A stretch of 64,000 nt of DNA from JAFGVL01 sp963662245 (GTDB lineage: Bacteria; Bacteroidota; Bacteroidia; Bacteroidales; Paludibacteraceae). A model generated the notes under the pieces. It ran no database searches. It saw only the letters and a list, made by a program, of their open reading frames with translations, and had not been told where the DNA came from. Position 1 is the stretch's first letter. Each line of letters opens with the position of its first letter. The DNA lies in assembly GCA_963662245.2 (NCBI GenBank), contig CAXXVQ010000008.1:248001-312000 (forward strand). The letters run 5' to 3'. Positions 17,984-27,489 of this stretch are shown here, one piece after another. The position numbers were made by a program, and so were the translations under genes.

Positions 17984-18706
17984 ATGGTAGTATTACTCAA
18001 AAAAGAATTGCGCAGCTTTTTCAGTTCTGCAACGGGTTATATCGTAATTGGGGTTTTCCTTTTAATCACAGGCTTGTTCTTATGGGTTTTCCCCGGAGAA
18101 TATAATGTTTTGGAGTCTGGTTATGCACAACTTGATGGGCTTTTTTCTTTAGCTCCGTGGTTGTATTTATTCCTAGTTCCAGCAGTGACTATGCGCATGT
18201 TTGCTGAGGAAAAAAGGAATGGTACTTTTGAGCTTTTATATACCAGACCAATTAGCTCTTTGGATATCGTTTTGGGTAAATATTTAGCCGGTGTAGTTTT
18301 GGTGATGTTTTCTCTTTTGCCAACTATTGTTTATTACTTCTCAGTTTACTATTTGGCAGAGCCGCTAGGTAATGTTGATTCGGGAGCCTTTTGGGGTTCT
18401 TTTATTGGTTTATTCTTTTTAGCAATTATTTATGTTGCTATTGGATTGTTTGCCTCTTCTGTTACTGAAAATCAGATTGTTTCTTTTATTTTAGCAATGT
18501 TCCTAAGTTTTATAATGTATACCGGTTTTGATTTAGTTGCATCGCTATTTACATCAGGTGAAGTTGCTGCCGGGATATCATTACTTGGAATTAATGAGCA
18601 TTATGAATCTATGAGTAGAGGAGTAGTTGATAGCCGTGATGTGGTTTACTTTTTAACAGTAACGGTATTGTTCGTTTTTTCAACGAAGCTAATTATCAAA
18701 CGATAA
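17984..18706 (+). CDS. gldF: GldF-like ABC-2 permease
   Basis: A 240-residue integral membrane protein with six hydrophobic segments (about 18-38, 57-72, 103-128, 142-166, 170-190, 222-236). The N-terminal sequence LLKKELRSFFSSATGYIVIGVFLL and the EEKRNGTFELLYTRP motif after the second segment are hallmarks of the GldF permease family. In gliding Bacteroidota GldF works with GldA (ATPase) and GldG. Neither gldG nor gldA is nearby: surE follows after 3 bases. A TATCTTTG element at 17929-17936 upstream could serve as its -7 box. It may be part of an unrelated exporter, or its partners are encoded elsewhere. Confidence 0.8.
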   Translation: MVVLLKKELRSFFSSATGYIVIGVFLLITGLFLWVFPGEYNVLESGYAQLDGLFSLAPWLYLFLVPAVTMRMFAEEKRNGTFELLYTRPISSLDIVLGKYLAGVVLVMFSLLPTIVYYFSVYYLAEPLGNVDSGAFWGSFIGLFFLAIIYVAIGLFASSVTENQIVSFILAMFLSFIMYTGFDLVASLFTSGEVAAGISLLGINEHYESMSRGVVDSRDVVYFLTVTVLFVFSTKLIIKR

Positions 18707-18709
18707 GCA

Positions 18710-19525
18710 ATGAGTGTAGAAGAGAATGCTAAGCCGTTAATTTTAATCACCAATGACGATGGTGTAATGGCTCGTGGGATACACTGTTTGATTGAAAGTG
18801 CAAAGAGTCTTGGTGAGGTTATTGTGGTTGCTCCGGATGGTCCAAGATCAGCGCAGTCAAGCGCTTTGACAATAACAACACCATTGCGTGTCAAGAAGAT
18901 TGAAGAAGAGGCTGATTTGACAATTTATCAGTGTAATGGGACACCGGCAGATTGTGTGAAATTAGCAATCAATCAAGTTTGCCCAAGAAGACCTGATTTG
19001 GTTTTATCCGGGATTAATCATGGGACAAATTCTTCAATAAGCATTATCTATTCAGGAACTATGGGCGCAGCTATAGAAGGCTGTGTTGCAGGAATTCCTT
19101 CGATAGGTTTTTCTTTATGTAGTTTTGATCCTCGTGCAGATTTTACACAAGCAGTAGAGTATGCCACAAAAGTTACTCAAAAGGTTATTGAGGCTGGTTT
19201 GCCAACAGGGGTTTGTTTGAATGTAAATATTCCTGCACCGCATCATAAAGTGCAAGGTGTTAAAGTTTGTCGTCAGTCTGATGGATATTGGTCAGAGGAA
19301 TTTATCAAAAGAAAAGACCCGGCAGATAAAACTTATTACTGGCTTTCGGGTGAGTTTATCAATGCTGAACAAATGAGTGATGATACTGATGAATGGGCAT
19401 TGGAGCATGGATATGTTTCTATTGTGCCGGTGAAGGTTGATATGACTGCCTACGAATATATGAACGATTTAAAAAATTGGATAAATGACTTGGAATCAGG
19501 AAAAGAAGAAACAGCAAAAGGATAG
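18710..19525 (+). CDS. surE: 5'/3'-nucleotidase SurE
   Basis: A 271-residue cytoplasmic nucleotidase that removes phosphate from nucleoside 5'- and 3'-monophosphates. The metal site is readable: ITNDDGVMARG (Asp16, Asp17), a Ser in APDGPRSAQSSALT, and the conserved SGINHGTN segment holding the Asn ligand, followed by YSGTMGAAIEG. Length matches the family (about 250-270). It starts 3 bases after gldF and its 3' end overlaps the next small gene by about 40 bases, followed by lpxB; surE next to lpxB is a familiar Bacteroidota arrangement. Confidence 0.95.
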   Translation: MSVEENAKPLILITNDDGVMARGIHCLIESAKSLGEVIVVAPDGPRSAQSSALTITTPLRVKKIEEEADLTIYQCNGTPADCVKLAINQVCPRRPDLVLSGINHGTNSSISIIYSGTMGAAIEGCVAGIPSIGFSLCSFDPRADFTQAVEYATKVTQKVIEAGLPTGVCLNVNIPAPHHKVQGVKVCRQSDGYWSEEFIKRKDPADKTYYWLSGEFINAEQMSDDTDEWALEHGYVSIVPVKVDMTAYEYMNDLKNWINDLESGKEETAKG

Positions 19526-19793
19526 TTTTTGGTATGGGTTTATTCCCGGAATCATTCTTCCAATGGCATTCTTAATTACTTTGTTTAAATTGAAGTATAC
19601 CACAAATCAGCCAATATTTGAAGCGATGTATAAATTCTCAAAAACAGGCTTGATGGGGAAGGATATGATTACAAGTACACTGCCTTGTTTTGTACTGTTT
19701 ATGGTGTTCTATAAGTTAAAAATGGAAAGAGCAACTCAAGGTGTATTTGTTGGTTTAGCCCCATTTTTAATTCTATCGTTCTGGTTATTCTAA
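19485..19793 (+). CDS. Small conserved-type membrane protein between surE and lpxB
   Basis: A 102-residue protein with three hydrophobic segments (about 16-34, 60-75, 84-101) and a basic N-terminus. I do not recognise a domain. Its ATG at 19485 lies inside surE (41-base overlap, other frame), giving a hydrophilic head MTWNQEKKKQQKD before the first membrane segment; a later start (the internal Met of LPMAFLITL at residue 27) would leave a broken first membrane helix, so the overlapping start is preferred. It ends 14 bases before lpxB. The placement suggests a role in the envelope, perhaps lipid A or LPS related, but this is inference only. Confidence 0.7.
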   Translation: MTWNQEKKKQQKDSFWYGFIPGIILPMAFLITLFKLKYTTNQPIFEAMYKFSKTGLMGKDMITSTLPCFVLFMVFYKLKMERATQGVFVGLAPFLILSFWLF

Positions 19794-19807
19794 ATCCAAC
19801 TATAGCA

Positions 19808-20941
19808 ATGAAATATTTTATTATAGCCGGTGAGGCGTCAGGCGATTTACATGCTTCAAATTTAATGCGTGAACTGAAGGCAAAGGATGTAAATGCTGAA
19901 TTTTGCTTCTTGGGTGGCGATTTAATGCAGGCTCAGGGAGGTAGATTGGTTAAGCATTACAAGGATATGGCCTTTATGGGTATTATTATGGTTCTTTTGA
20001 ATTTGCGTAAGGTGCTTGGGAATTTGCAACAATGCCGAGAAGCTATTGTTGATTTTCAGCCGGATCTTGTGATTCTAGTTGATTATCCTAGCTTTAATCT
20101 TCGCATAGCTAAGTTTGTGAAGGAAAATATGAATATTCCTGTTTATTATTATATCTCACCTAAAATATGGGCTTGGAAAGAATATCGTATAAAAAGCATC
20201 AAAAAGTACATTGACAAAATGTATACGATATTGCCATTTGAGACTTCTTTTTATGCCAAGCATAATTTTGAAGTGCAATATGTGGGGAATCCAAGTGTAG
20301 ATTCTGTTGCTAATCGTCCAAATCAGGATGAGACTTTTCAAGATTTTATTCAGCGTACAAATCTTTCTGATAAACCAATTATTGCTTTATTGGCAGGAAG
20401 TCGTCGTCAGGAAATAAAAGGTTGCTTGCCTAAGATGGTCGCTATTGCAAAGGAATATCCTCAATATCAGTTTGTGGTTGCCGGAGCACCGGGCGTTGAT
20501 CCAGATTTTTATACAGAATTAATGCAGGGTACTCGTGTGAAAATCATTTTTGGCGAAACTTACAACTTATTACAACAAGCTAATACTGCTGTGGTGAACT
20601 CGGGTACAGCAACTCTTGAAACAGCATTATTCCGAGTGCCTCAAGTTGTTGTTTATCATTTGCTAGGAGGTTTTATAGCAAATATATTGAAGCCAATCGT
20701 TTTGAAAGTGAAGTATGTATCATTGGTGAATCTAATTGCTGAAAAGGAACTCGTAAGAGAATTAATTGCTGCACGATTTACTTCTAAAACGCTAAAATAC
20801 GAATTAGATAGAATCTTATTTTTGCAGACTAAGCGAGATGAGATGATTGACGGTTATGATAAGATAATTAATATTCTTGGTGAGCCGGGAACTGCAAAGC
20901 ATGCGGCTGAAGCTATTGTTGGTTCACTGGTGAGAAAATAG
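19808..20941 (+). CDS. lpxB: Lipid-A-disaccharide synthase
   Basis: A 377-residue glycosyltransferase of family GT19 that joins UDP-2,3-diacylglucosamine and lipid X to form the lipid A disaccharide at the inner face of the cytoplasmic membrane. Family marks: the N-terminus MKYFIIAGEASGDLHA, FLGGDLMQAQGGRL, DYPSFNLRIAKF, YYISPKIWAWKEYR, ILPFE, YVGNPSVD, LLAGSRRQEIK and NSGTATLETALF, all in the usual order and at usual length (about 380). Third gene of the surE set, 14 bases after the small membrane protein. An AT-rich gap follows before the next gene. Confidence 0.95.
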   Translation: MKYFIIAGEASGDLHASNLMRELKAKDVNAEFCFLGGDLMQAQGGRLVKHYKDMAFMGIIMVLLNLRKVLGNLQQCREAIVDFQPDLVILVDYPSFNLRIAKFVKENMNIPVYYYISPKIWAWKEYRIKSIKKYIDKMYTILPFETSFYAKHNFEVQYVGNPSVDSVANRPNQDETFQDFIQRTNLSDKPIIALLAGSRRQEIKGCLPKMVAIAKEYPQYQFVVAGAPGVDPDFYTELMQGTRVKIIFGETYNLLQQANTAVVNSGTATLETALFRVPQVVVYHLLGGFIANILKPIVLKVKYVSLVNLIAEKELVRELIAARFTSKTLKYELDRILFLQTKRDEMIDGYDKIINILGEPGTAKHAAEAIVGSLVRK

Positions 20942-21024
20942 TTAGATTATTTTTAACATATATTTTAAGTGCTTAGTTTAGGAAATTGTTAAGTTTGTGT
21001 TTCAAATTTCCTTAAAACTAATCT

Positions 21025-22791
21025 ATGAAAAGAATGTTTTTATTTGTTGGTATGGCATTGATAAGTGTTGCAATGCAAGCCGTTGTTCCTACGCCTACAT
21101 TATCAGCAGATGCCACACAAATCTGTTTTGATGGCACAAGCTTTCCTTTGTTAACTATCGCTTCCGGTAGTGGAGAAACATCTTATGTAAGTTCGGTTAT
21201 AAACGACCCTACTGACCCTTTATCTACTAAGGGTATTTATTTTACAGCAAAAAATGCCACTTCTTTTTCCTTTTCAAGTAATAATACATCAGTGGTAAAA
21301 ACTGATGATATCTCAATGGTCTTAGTTTCCGGCAATACTTATGTCCTTAAGGTAGTTCCTTCTGGTGTTGGTATTGCAAAACTTACAATTAAATCAACTA
21401 ATTCAAGTGAGAGCTCTGCTGCCTATAATATTTCTGTGGCAGCATCAGCCGAATCATCTAATGGTGCAAATACGATTTTTTCTACAGATGTTTCGGATGC
21501 ATCAGGAGCCACTGCTTTGGATGATGACTATATGTTCATTGCAGAAGATGAGACTAATGTTTTGCGTATGTATAGTCGTAAGCAGTCTGGAAAGTCATTA
21601 TATGCCGTTGATATAACTGCGGATGCAGGATGCATTGATGGTGAAGAGCTTGACCTTGAAGCTTCTACTATTGCCAGTTCATCTTATAACAGCGGAAATC
21701 GTATTTATTGGATGGCATCATTAGGGAATGGAAAGACTGGAAGTGCAAAGCCATATCGTGATCGTGTAATTGCAACTGATGTGAGTGGAACAGCTGCAGC
21801 TGCAACTCTTTCTGTAAAAAGTTATTCTGCAAAAATGCGTCAAGCTTTAATCGATTGGGGAGATGCTCAGTCATGGAATTTTTCGGCGTCAGCTGATACA
21901 GAAAGTGGCATGTACCCTAAACGCATTGATGGGTTTAATATTGAAGGACTTACTCTAATGAATGAGGGCGAGGGTGCTTATGTTGGTTTCCGAGCTCCTT
22001 GTGTGCCTGTGAAAGGAACTGTTCCTGCATCTTCAAATCGTGAATATGCTGTAATGGCACCCGTGACAAATTTTGAAACAATGATGAATGTTTCTGGAGA
22101 ATCAAGTATTACGCCACAGTTAGGAGAGCCAGTTTTATTTGATTTTAATGAGCTTGGAATTCGTTCCGTTGAAAAAGTTGGAGGAGATAAGTATTTAATT
22201 GTAGCAGGATTATTTGAAGGAGGAGGCACTCCGGCAATTTATTTGTGGGATGGAGTTGTGCCTGTTAATCCTGGATATAACCCAATTGTGCCAAATTCAA
22301 CTTCACTTATTAAATTACCATTAGATTTAAGTGATCTTGTTCAACCATCTTCAGATGGTGGAGTAGAAGGGCATCCTGAGGCTCTATTGTGTGAGCAAGT
22401 GGGTGATAGTCTTTATATACATGTAATTTGTGATAATGGAAGTGTTGATTATTATGGAACTGGAGATGCTGCAAAAGATTTTGCCGTAGACGATAAAGAA
22501 TATCCATACGCAAAGTTTAGAACAGATACTTATATCTATAACTTAGGAACAAGCACGATGTGCAAAGAAGATCAAAAGCTTCCATTTGAGTGGTGTGTGA
22601 ATAATGGTACACTTTCTTTGTCAAATATTCAAGAGCCTATTGAAGTCTATTTGTACGATGTAAATGGATTATTGGTTGTAACTAAAAAAATAAACTCTTC
22701 AAGCTCATTTGTAATACATAAATCAGGTGTATATGTCCTAAAATGTATTTCATCTCGAGGAGTTTCTGCCATAAAGTTTCTTAATGAATAA
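21025..22791 (+). CDS. Exported DUF3616-like propeller protein with a C-terminal T9SS-type domain
   Basis: A 588-residue exported protein. Signal peptide in residues 1-20. Residues 25-140 are Ser/Thr rich and Ig-like. Residues 145-480 contain the marks of a DUF3616-like beta-propeller: DDDYMFIAEDETNVLRMY, DGFNIEGLTLMNEGEGAYVGFRAP, and LIVAGLFEGGGTPAIYLWDG. The end (PIEVYLYDVNGLLVVTKK, HKSGVYVLKC) fits a T9SS type A sorting domain, although the PNP motif is not obvious. It is expected at the cell surface. A TAAGTTTG box at 20990-20997 can serve as the -7 element, and a strong terminator follows the gene, so it is probably monocistronic. Function unknown; calling the family is by pattern, with moderate certainty. 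Confidence 0.7.
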   Translation: MKRMFLFVGMALISVAMQAVVPTPTLSADATQICFDGTSFPLLTIASGSGETSYVSSVINDPTDPLSTKGIYFTAKNATSFSFSSNNTSVVKTDDISMVLVSGNTYVLKVVPSGVGIAKLTIKSTNSSESSAAYNISVAASAESSNGANTIFSTDVSDASGATALDDDYMFIAEDETNVLRMYSRKQSGKSLYAVDITADAGCIDGEELDLEASTIASSSYNSGNRIYWMASLGNGKTGSAKPYRDRVIATDVSGTAAAATLSVKSYSAKMRQALIDWGDAQSWNFSASADTESGMYPKRIDGFNIEGLTLMNEGEGAYVGFRAPCVPVKGTVPASSNREYAVMAPVTNFETMMNVSGESSITPQLGEPVLFDFNELGIRSVEKVGGDKYLIVAGLFEGGGTPAIYLWDGVVPVNPGYNPIVPNSTSLIKLPLDLSDLVQPSSDGGVEGHPEALLCEQVGDSLYIHVICDNGSVDYYGTGDAAKDFAVDDKEYPYAKFRTDTYIYNLGTSTMCKEDQKLPFEWCVNNGTLSLSNIQEPIEVYLYDVNGLLVVTKKINSSSSFVIHKSGVYVLKCISSRGVSAIKFLNE

Positions 22792-22817
22792 ATTATTTAT
22801 CAGATATTTATATGATT

Positions 22818-22846
22818 AAGCCCTATTATTAATAGGGCTTTTTTGT
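22818..22846 (+). terminator. Terminator after the DUF3616-like gene
   Basis: A perfect 10-bp stem AAGCCCTATT/AATAGGGCTT with a 3-base loop, followed by a T tract, 26 bases after the stop codon. Confidence 0.9.
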
Positions 22847-22945
22847 TGTTGATAAAAACTGTAAGTATTAACGGAAGTTTTTCAAAAGCAATATTAACTT
22901 TACAGAGCAAAAAATATAAGGATAAATTTTATTAATAGATTGAAT

Positions 22946-23935
22946 ATGAAGAAAATGAGACTATTGTTATCTGCATTAAGTTTAGTTTTATTGTTAGCCT
23001 CATGTGCTCCTGTGTACAAATGTGGTGATCCAATTCCTGCTAAAAAAAGCTTTTTCTGGAGTAAACAGTTGAAAACAGTTATTGTTGAGCGTGATACATT
23101 GTGTTCACGATTATCTGCAGCTGAAGTTGATATTGATTCATTGGTGGAAGATACTACTATGATGGGAATCAAAAACAGAGAATCTGTTCAAACAATAAAC
23201 TCTTTAGGAAAAGATATTACGAATATTTTGAAAGATAATCGTGATTTGTTAATGGGTAAAGATAAATTACAGAAAGCTTATGATGATTTGCAAAATGAAA
23301 AGTTGTCTGAATCTACTCGTCTTAACAATGCCTTAAAAAGAAAATCTGACGAACTAAAAGAAAAAGAATCGCAATTGGCTGGTAAAGAAAAGCTTCTTGC
23401 AGAAAGGGAAGCAAAATTAAAAGAGCTTCAAGCCATCATTGCAAAACAAGATTCAGTATCTAAACGCTTGGATGAGATTCTTCGTAAAGCACTTTTAGGA
23501 TTTAAAGATGATGAATTGTCTGTAGAAATGAAAAATGGAAAAGTATATGTTTCTATGTCTGACAAATTATTATTTAAATCAGGTAGTGCTACTATTGAAT
23601 CAAAAGGAAAAGAGGCTTTGAAAGTTTTGGCAGATGTAATGGTAAAAAACCCAGATATTGATGTTCAAGTTGAAGGTCATACTGACAGTATTCCAATTAA
23701 GACTGCTGTGTTTAAAGATAACTGGGACTTAAGCGTGATTAGAGCAACTTCAATTGTAAGAATTCTTACCGAGGAATATGATGTAATGCCAACACAAGTT
23801 ATTGCTGCAGGTAGAAGTGAGTATTTTCCTCGTGCTACAAATGAAACTGCTGAAGGAAGAGCCATGAATAGAAGAACTGAAATTATTCTTTCTCCTGATT
23901 TAGATGAGGTAATGGATGTGTTAAATAATGAATAG
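22946..23935 (+). CDS. OmpA-family peptidoglycan-binding lipoprotein with a coiled coil
   Basis: A 329-residue outer membrane lipoprotein: signal peptide with lipobox LLASC (Cys20 from the chosen ATG). Residues 60-185 are a long charged coiled coil (KRKSDELKEKESQLAGKEKL). Residues 200-325 are an OmpA/MotB domain: LFKSGSATIESKG, VEGHTDSIPI, NWDLSVIRATSIVRIL and MNRRTEIIL. The domain binds peptidoglycan and ties the outer membrane to the wall. The frame is open from a TTG at 22940, but the ATG at 22946 is the natural start before the signal peptide. Flanked by strong terminators on both sides, so monocistronic. Confidence 0.92.
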   Translation: MKKMRLLLSALSLVLLLASCAPVYKCGDPIPAKKSFFWSKQLKTVIVERDTLCSRLSAAEVDIDSLVEDTTMMGIKNRESVQTINSLGKDITNILKDNRDLLMGKDKLQKAYDDLQNEKLSESTRLNNALKRKSDELKEKESQLAGKEKLLAEREAKLKELQAIIAKQDSVSKRLDEILRKALLGFKDDELSVEMKNGKVYVSMSDKLLFKSGSATIESKGKEALKVLADVMVKNPDIDVQVEGHTDSIPIKTAVFKDNWDLSVIRATSIVRILTEEYDVMPTQVIAAGRSEYFPRATNETAEGRAMNRRTEIILSPDLDEVMDVLNNE

Positions 23936-23954
23936 TAAATGATATTTCCATACA

Positions 23955-23987
23955 AAGCCTGTATTCAAATGAATACAGGCTTTTTTG
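23955..23987 (+). terminator. Terminator after the OmpA lipoprotein gene
   Basis: A perfect 12-bp stem AAGCCTGTATTC/GAATACAGGCTT with a 4-base loop, followed by T5. Confidence 0.9.
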
Positions 23988-24058
23988 TTTAAAATAAAGT
24001 ATCGACTTTAAAAAACTTTTTTAATTTTGTTGGTAATTTAAATTGACATTTATCAATT

Positions 24059-24691
24059 ATGCTTGCAAGTTTAATCGAGAATAGCGTGCTTCGAAATGAG
24101 TTTGTAACCAACTCTTTAAGACCTTCAATAGAGCTTATTGTTGAAAAACTAAAGACATTTGAAGCTCGTGCAGATGAGGATTATCATAGTGCATTTGAAA
24201 GGCATGAGCTAAAAAAGGGAGACATTTTGCTAAAAGAAGGTGAAGTGCCTACACGCTTTTGGTTTTTAGAATCTGGTTTAGCTAGGTTGTTTTCAATTAG
24301 GAATGGTGAAGAGGTTACGGCAGATTTCTTTTTTAGTTCAGAATTTGTTGACTTGTATGGGAGCTCAGCTTTAAAACAGCCTTCTCATGGAACAATCCAA
24401 CTTATGATGGATTCTGTATTGTATTCTATTCGTTGGGATAAATTAGAGAAGTTAAAAGCTAATTACCCAATTCTTCATAATTTGGAGAAAATAATTGTAG
24501 GTAGTTATATGAGGACATTCGAGCTTCGTGTTTTTGAAATGAATTCGCTTTCTGCCTCTGATAGATATTTGAAATTGGTAGGTGCTCATCCTTATATTCT
24601 ACAGCAAGTTCCAATTATGAATATAGCTTCGTACTTAGGTGTAAAGGTTGAGACTTTGTCTAGAATTAGAAGTAGATTATCTCAAAAATAA
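24059..24691 (+). CDS. Crp/Fnr-family transcriptional regulator
   Basis: A 210-residue regulator. Residues 40-130 form a cyclic-nucleotide-binding fold (ELKKGDILLKEGEVPTRFWFLESGLARLF). Residues 160-208 hold a short DNA-binding helix-turn-helix ending IASYLGVKVETLSRIRSRL, the pattern of Bacteroidota Crp homologues. The FNR Cys cluster is absent and the phosphate-binding cassette residues of cAMP-binding Crp are not evident, so the ligand is unknown. Upstream, TAATTTTG at 24022-24029 may be its -7 element. It is convergent with the glycogen phosphorylase gene. Confidence 0.88.
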   Translation: MLASLIENSVLRNEFVTNSLRPSIELIVEKLKTFEARADEDYHSAFERHELKKGDILLKEGEVPTRFWFLESGLARLFSIRNGEEVTADFFFSSEFVDLYGSSALKQPSHGTIQLMMDSVLYSIRWDKLEKLKANYPILHNLEKIIVGSYMRTFELRVFEMNSLSASDRYLKLVGAHPYILQQVPIMNIASYLGVKVETLSRIRSRLSQK

Positions 24692-24861
24692 CAGTTAACA
24701 TACTTTAACGACTACCTTGTGGTTTGTTGACTTTAGTCAATGTTTTTTTATAAAAAGCGTTCTTTCTTTGTATTAGATTCATTTTGAATGAAATCAAGGT
24801 TTGGTTGGTATGTGAAAGCCCTCTTGCTTAGCAATGGGGCTTTTATTTTTTATATAGAATT

Positions 24862-24897
24862 AAAAAAGGCTTGGAGAAATTTCTCCAAGCCTTTTTT
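24862..24897. terminator. Perfect palindromic bidirectional terminator
   Basis: A 36-base perfect palindrome (AAAAAAGGCTTGGAGAAA and its complement) lies between the convergent Crp-type regulator and glgP and has A6/T6 at its ends, so it can end transcription from both sides. A second weaker stem (AAAGCCC ... GGGCTTT, about 24815-24844) precedes it on the regulator side. Confidence 0.92.
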
Positions 24898-24913
24898 ATT
24901 ATTGTGTTGACAA

Positions 24914-27475
24914 TTAGATCCAACGAACATAACTAAAGTTTTGTCTGTATGGTAGGTCAATGTTTTTAGGGAACATTCTTATTGCAAATTTATAAGATCC
25001 ACCTGTGTTGATTCTATAGTCTAAAGCAAATTGAATTTTAGAGCCGTTAGAGCCAATCATATCAAACTCATCAACTTCGTAGATGCGTGTTTTATTTTTA
25101 TTGTCTTGATAAGTGACAACCAATTCTAGTCCAATGCTTTTTACATTCTCATCTTTAGTGTCAACTTCTGCAGTTAATTTATAGTCTTCACCAACATGAG
25201 GGAAGTGAAGCATTTTATCTGGAATATTCACATTAAGTACCTCTATGTTATCCCATAATTTAGCAACAGATTGCTTCCATGCTGCAATCTCTTTTGCTTT
25301 TGCGTAGTTATCTGATTTCAAAGAAGCTCCTCTTGATGCAAGTTTGCAGTAGAATTTATCGATATAGTCATCAAGCATACGCTTAGTTGTAAATCGAGGG
25401 GTGATTTTTGCAATTGAGTTTTTGATAGTTTGTACCCACTCTGGAGAGTATCCTTTACTGTTTTTAGCATAATATTGAGGGATAATCTCATTTTCAAGAA
25501 CTGAATAGATTGTTAATGCATCTAACTGGTCTTGGTGAGATTGATTATCAAAAGTGCGTTTATCCGTAATTGCCCAACCAGCACCTTTTACATATCCTTC
25601 TAACCACCAACCATCAAGTACTGAGAAGTTAAGTACGCCATTCATTTGTGCTTTTTCGCCAGATGTTCCAGAAGCTTCTAATGGTCGAGTAGGAGTGTTT
25701 AACCAAACATCAACCCCAGAGATTAATCGTTTTGCTAATCTCATGTCATAGTTTTCAAGGAAGATAATTTTACCTAAGAATTCCGGCATGCGAGAGATTT
25801 CTACAATTCTCTTGATTAATCCTTGTCCGGCACCATCAGCTGGGTGAGCTTTACCGGTATATAGGAATTGAACCGGATAATTTGGGTTGTTTACAATTTT
25901 CTTAAGTCTCTCTAAATCATTAAATAATAAGTGAGCTCTTTTGTATGTTGCAAAACGACGACCAAAACCAATGATTAAAGCATTTGGGTCAATAGCTTCT
26001 ACTGCGGCAAGAATGCTTGATGGGCTGCTTTGACTGCGTGTCCATTGTTCTTGTAATTGGCTTTTGATGTAGTCAATTAGTTTTTTCTTAAGTTCGGTGC
26101 GTGTTTTCCAGATTACTTCGTCATCTACATTGTAGATATTTTCCCAGTAGCTCATGTTTGATTGGTCTGCTAAGTATTCGCGACCAAATGTTTTTTCATA
26201 AAGCTTTTTCCATGGTGTTGCTGTCCATGTTGGTAAGTGTACCCCGTTTGTCACATAATTTACATGAGATTCCTCTGCAAAATATCCACTCCAAATTGGT
26301 TGAAACATTTCTTGAGAAACTTTTCCATGTAACCAACTCACACCATTTACTTCTTGGCAAGTGTTACAAGCAAACACACTCATGCTGAATTTTTGGTTGT
26401 GGTCTCCTGGTTGTTCGCGTCCCATGTCAATAAATTCATTCCAACTAATTCCTATTTTTGCTGGGTAAGCACTTAGGTATTTGTGGAATAATCCTTCATC
26501 AAAACTATCATGTCCGGCAGGGACAGGAGTGTGAACAGTATAAAGAGAAGTGCTTTTAACTACTTCTAAAGCTTCGTTGAAAGAAAGCCCTTCAGCAACA
26601 TAATCAGCAAGTCTTTCTGCATTTATTAATGCTGCATGTCCTTCATTACAGTGATATACTTCTTTTTTAATGCCAAGGCGTTTAAGAGTTTGCATACCTC
26701 CAATTCCAAGAAGGAATTCTTGTTTTAAGCGGTTTTCCCAATCGCCACCATAAAGTTGATAAGTGATAGAACGGTCAAACTCACTGTTTTTATCATTATC
26801 GGTATCAAGTAGGTATAGTGAAATTCTACCTACGGCAACTCTCCATAAGTTAGCGTAAATGATTCTGTCGTGAAATGGAACCTCAATTACTATTTGAGAA
26901 CCAGATTCGTCTTTAACTTGCTCTAAAGGTAACTGGTTGAAGTTTTGTGCATCATAAACCGCTAGTTGATCACCTTCAGTAGAAAGACTTTGAGTAAAAT
27001 ATCCATAGCGATATAAGAATCCAACAGCAGTCATGTTGATGTTGCAATCACTAGCTTCTTTTAAATAGTCACCAGCAAGAACACCTAAACCTCCTGAATA
27101 AATTTTTAGGATTTCAGTCATCCCATATTCCATACTGAAATATGCAACTGTAGGTTTTTTAGCATCTGGTTTAACATCCATGTATTCTCTAAAGCTAGCA
27201 TATAGTGTATCAAGCTTTTCTGAGAATGTTTTATCAGCTGCAATTTCTTCCATTCTTTCGTAGTTCAATTTTTCTAAGAAAAGAACTGGGTTGTATTTGC
27301 ATTTTTGGAATAATTCCTGATCAATTTCAGAAATTAAATCAGCCACTTCTTCATTCCATGACCACCAAATATTATATGCTATTTCTTGAAGTTTTTCTAA
27401 GCCTTTAGGTACTCGGGAAGTAACATTAATTTCTTTCCAGTTTGGCTGATTAGTTTTGCTAGCGTCTACTTTCAT
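24914..27475 (-). CDS. glgP: Alpha-glucan (glycogen/maltodextrin) phosphorylase
   Basis: An 853-residue GT35 phosphorylase that releases glucose-1-phosphate from alpha-1,4-glucans. The N-terminal 100 residues are the DUF3417 domain typical of this branch (RVPKGLEKLQEIAYNIWWSWN). Catalytic features: FSMEYGM and YSGGLGVLAGDYLKEASD near 113-143, YHCNEGHAAL near 274-283, and GTSGEKAQMNG with the PLP lysine at 608 (the usual residue here is Met rather than Glu: GTSGMK). It is last in a probable operon, 14 bases after the glycogen synthase gene, so synthesis and breakdown of glycogen are coupled. A carbohydrate-binding-like C-terminal segment follows residue 755. A strong bidirectional terminator lies beyond the stop. 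Confidence 0.95.
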   Translation of the reverse strand: MKVDASKTNQPNWKEINVTSRVPKGLEKLQEIAYNIWWSWNEEVADLISEIDQELFQKCKYNPVLFLEKLNYERMEEIAADKTFSEKLDTLYASFREYMDVKPDAKKPTVAYFSMEYGMTEILKIYSGGLGVLAGDYLKEASDCNINMTAVGFLYRYGYFTQSLSTEGDQLAVYDAQNFNQLPLEQVKDESGSQIVIEVPFHDRIIYANLWRVAVGRISLYLLDTDNDKNSEFDRSITYQLYGGDWENRLKQEFLLGIGGMQTLKRLGIKKEVYHCNEGHAALINAERLADYVAEGLSFNEALEVVKSTSLYTVHTPVPAGHDSFDEGLFHKYLSAYPAKIGISWNEFIDMGREQPGDHNQKFSMSVFACNTCQEVNGVSWLHGKVSQEMFQPIWSGYFAEESHVNYVTNGVHLPTWTATPWKKLYEKTFGREYLADQSNMSYWENIYNVDDEVIWKTRTELKKKLIDYIKSQLQEQWTRSQSSPSSILAAVEAIDPNALIIGFGRRFATYKRAHLLFNDLERLKKIVNNPNYPVQFLYTGKAHPADGAGQGLIKRIVEISRMPEFLGKIIFLENYDMRLAKRLISGVDVWLNTPTRPLEASGTSGEKAQMNGVLNFSVLDGWWLEGYVKGAGWAITDKRTFDNQSHQDQLDALTIYSVLENEIIPQYYAKNSKGYSPEWVQTIKNSIAKITPRFTTKRMLDDYIDKFYCKLASRGASLKSDNYAKAKEIAAWKQSVAKLWDNIEVLNVNIPDKMLHFPHVGEDYKLTAEVDTKDENVKSIGLELVVTYQDNKNKTRIYEVDEFDMIGSNGSKIQFALDYRINTGGSYKFAIRMFPKNIDLPYRQNFSYVRWI

Positions 27476-27489
27476 TGTTCGGTTTTATA

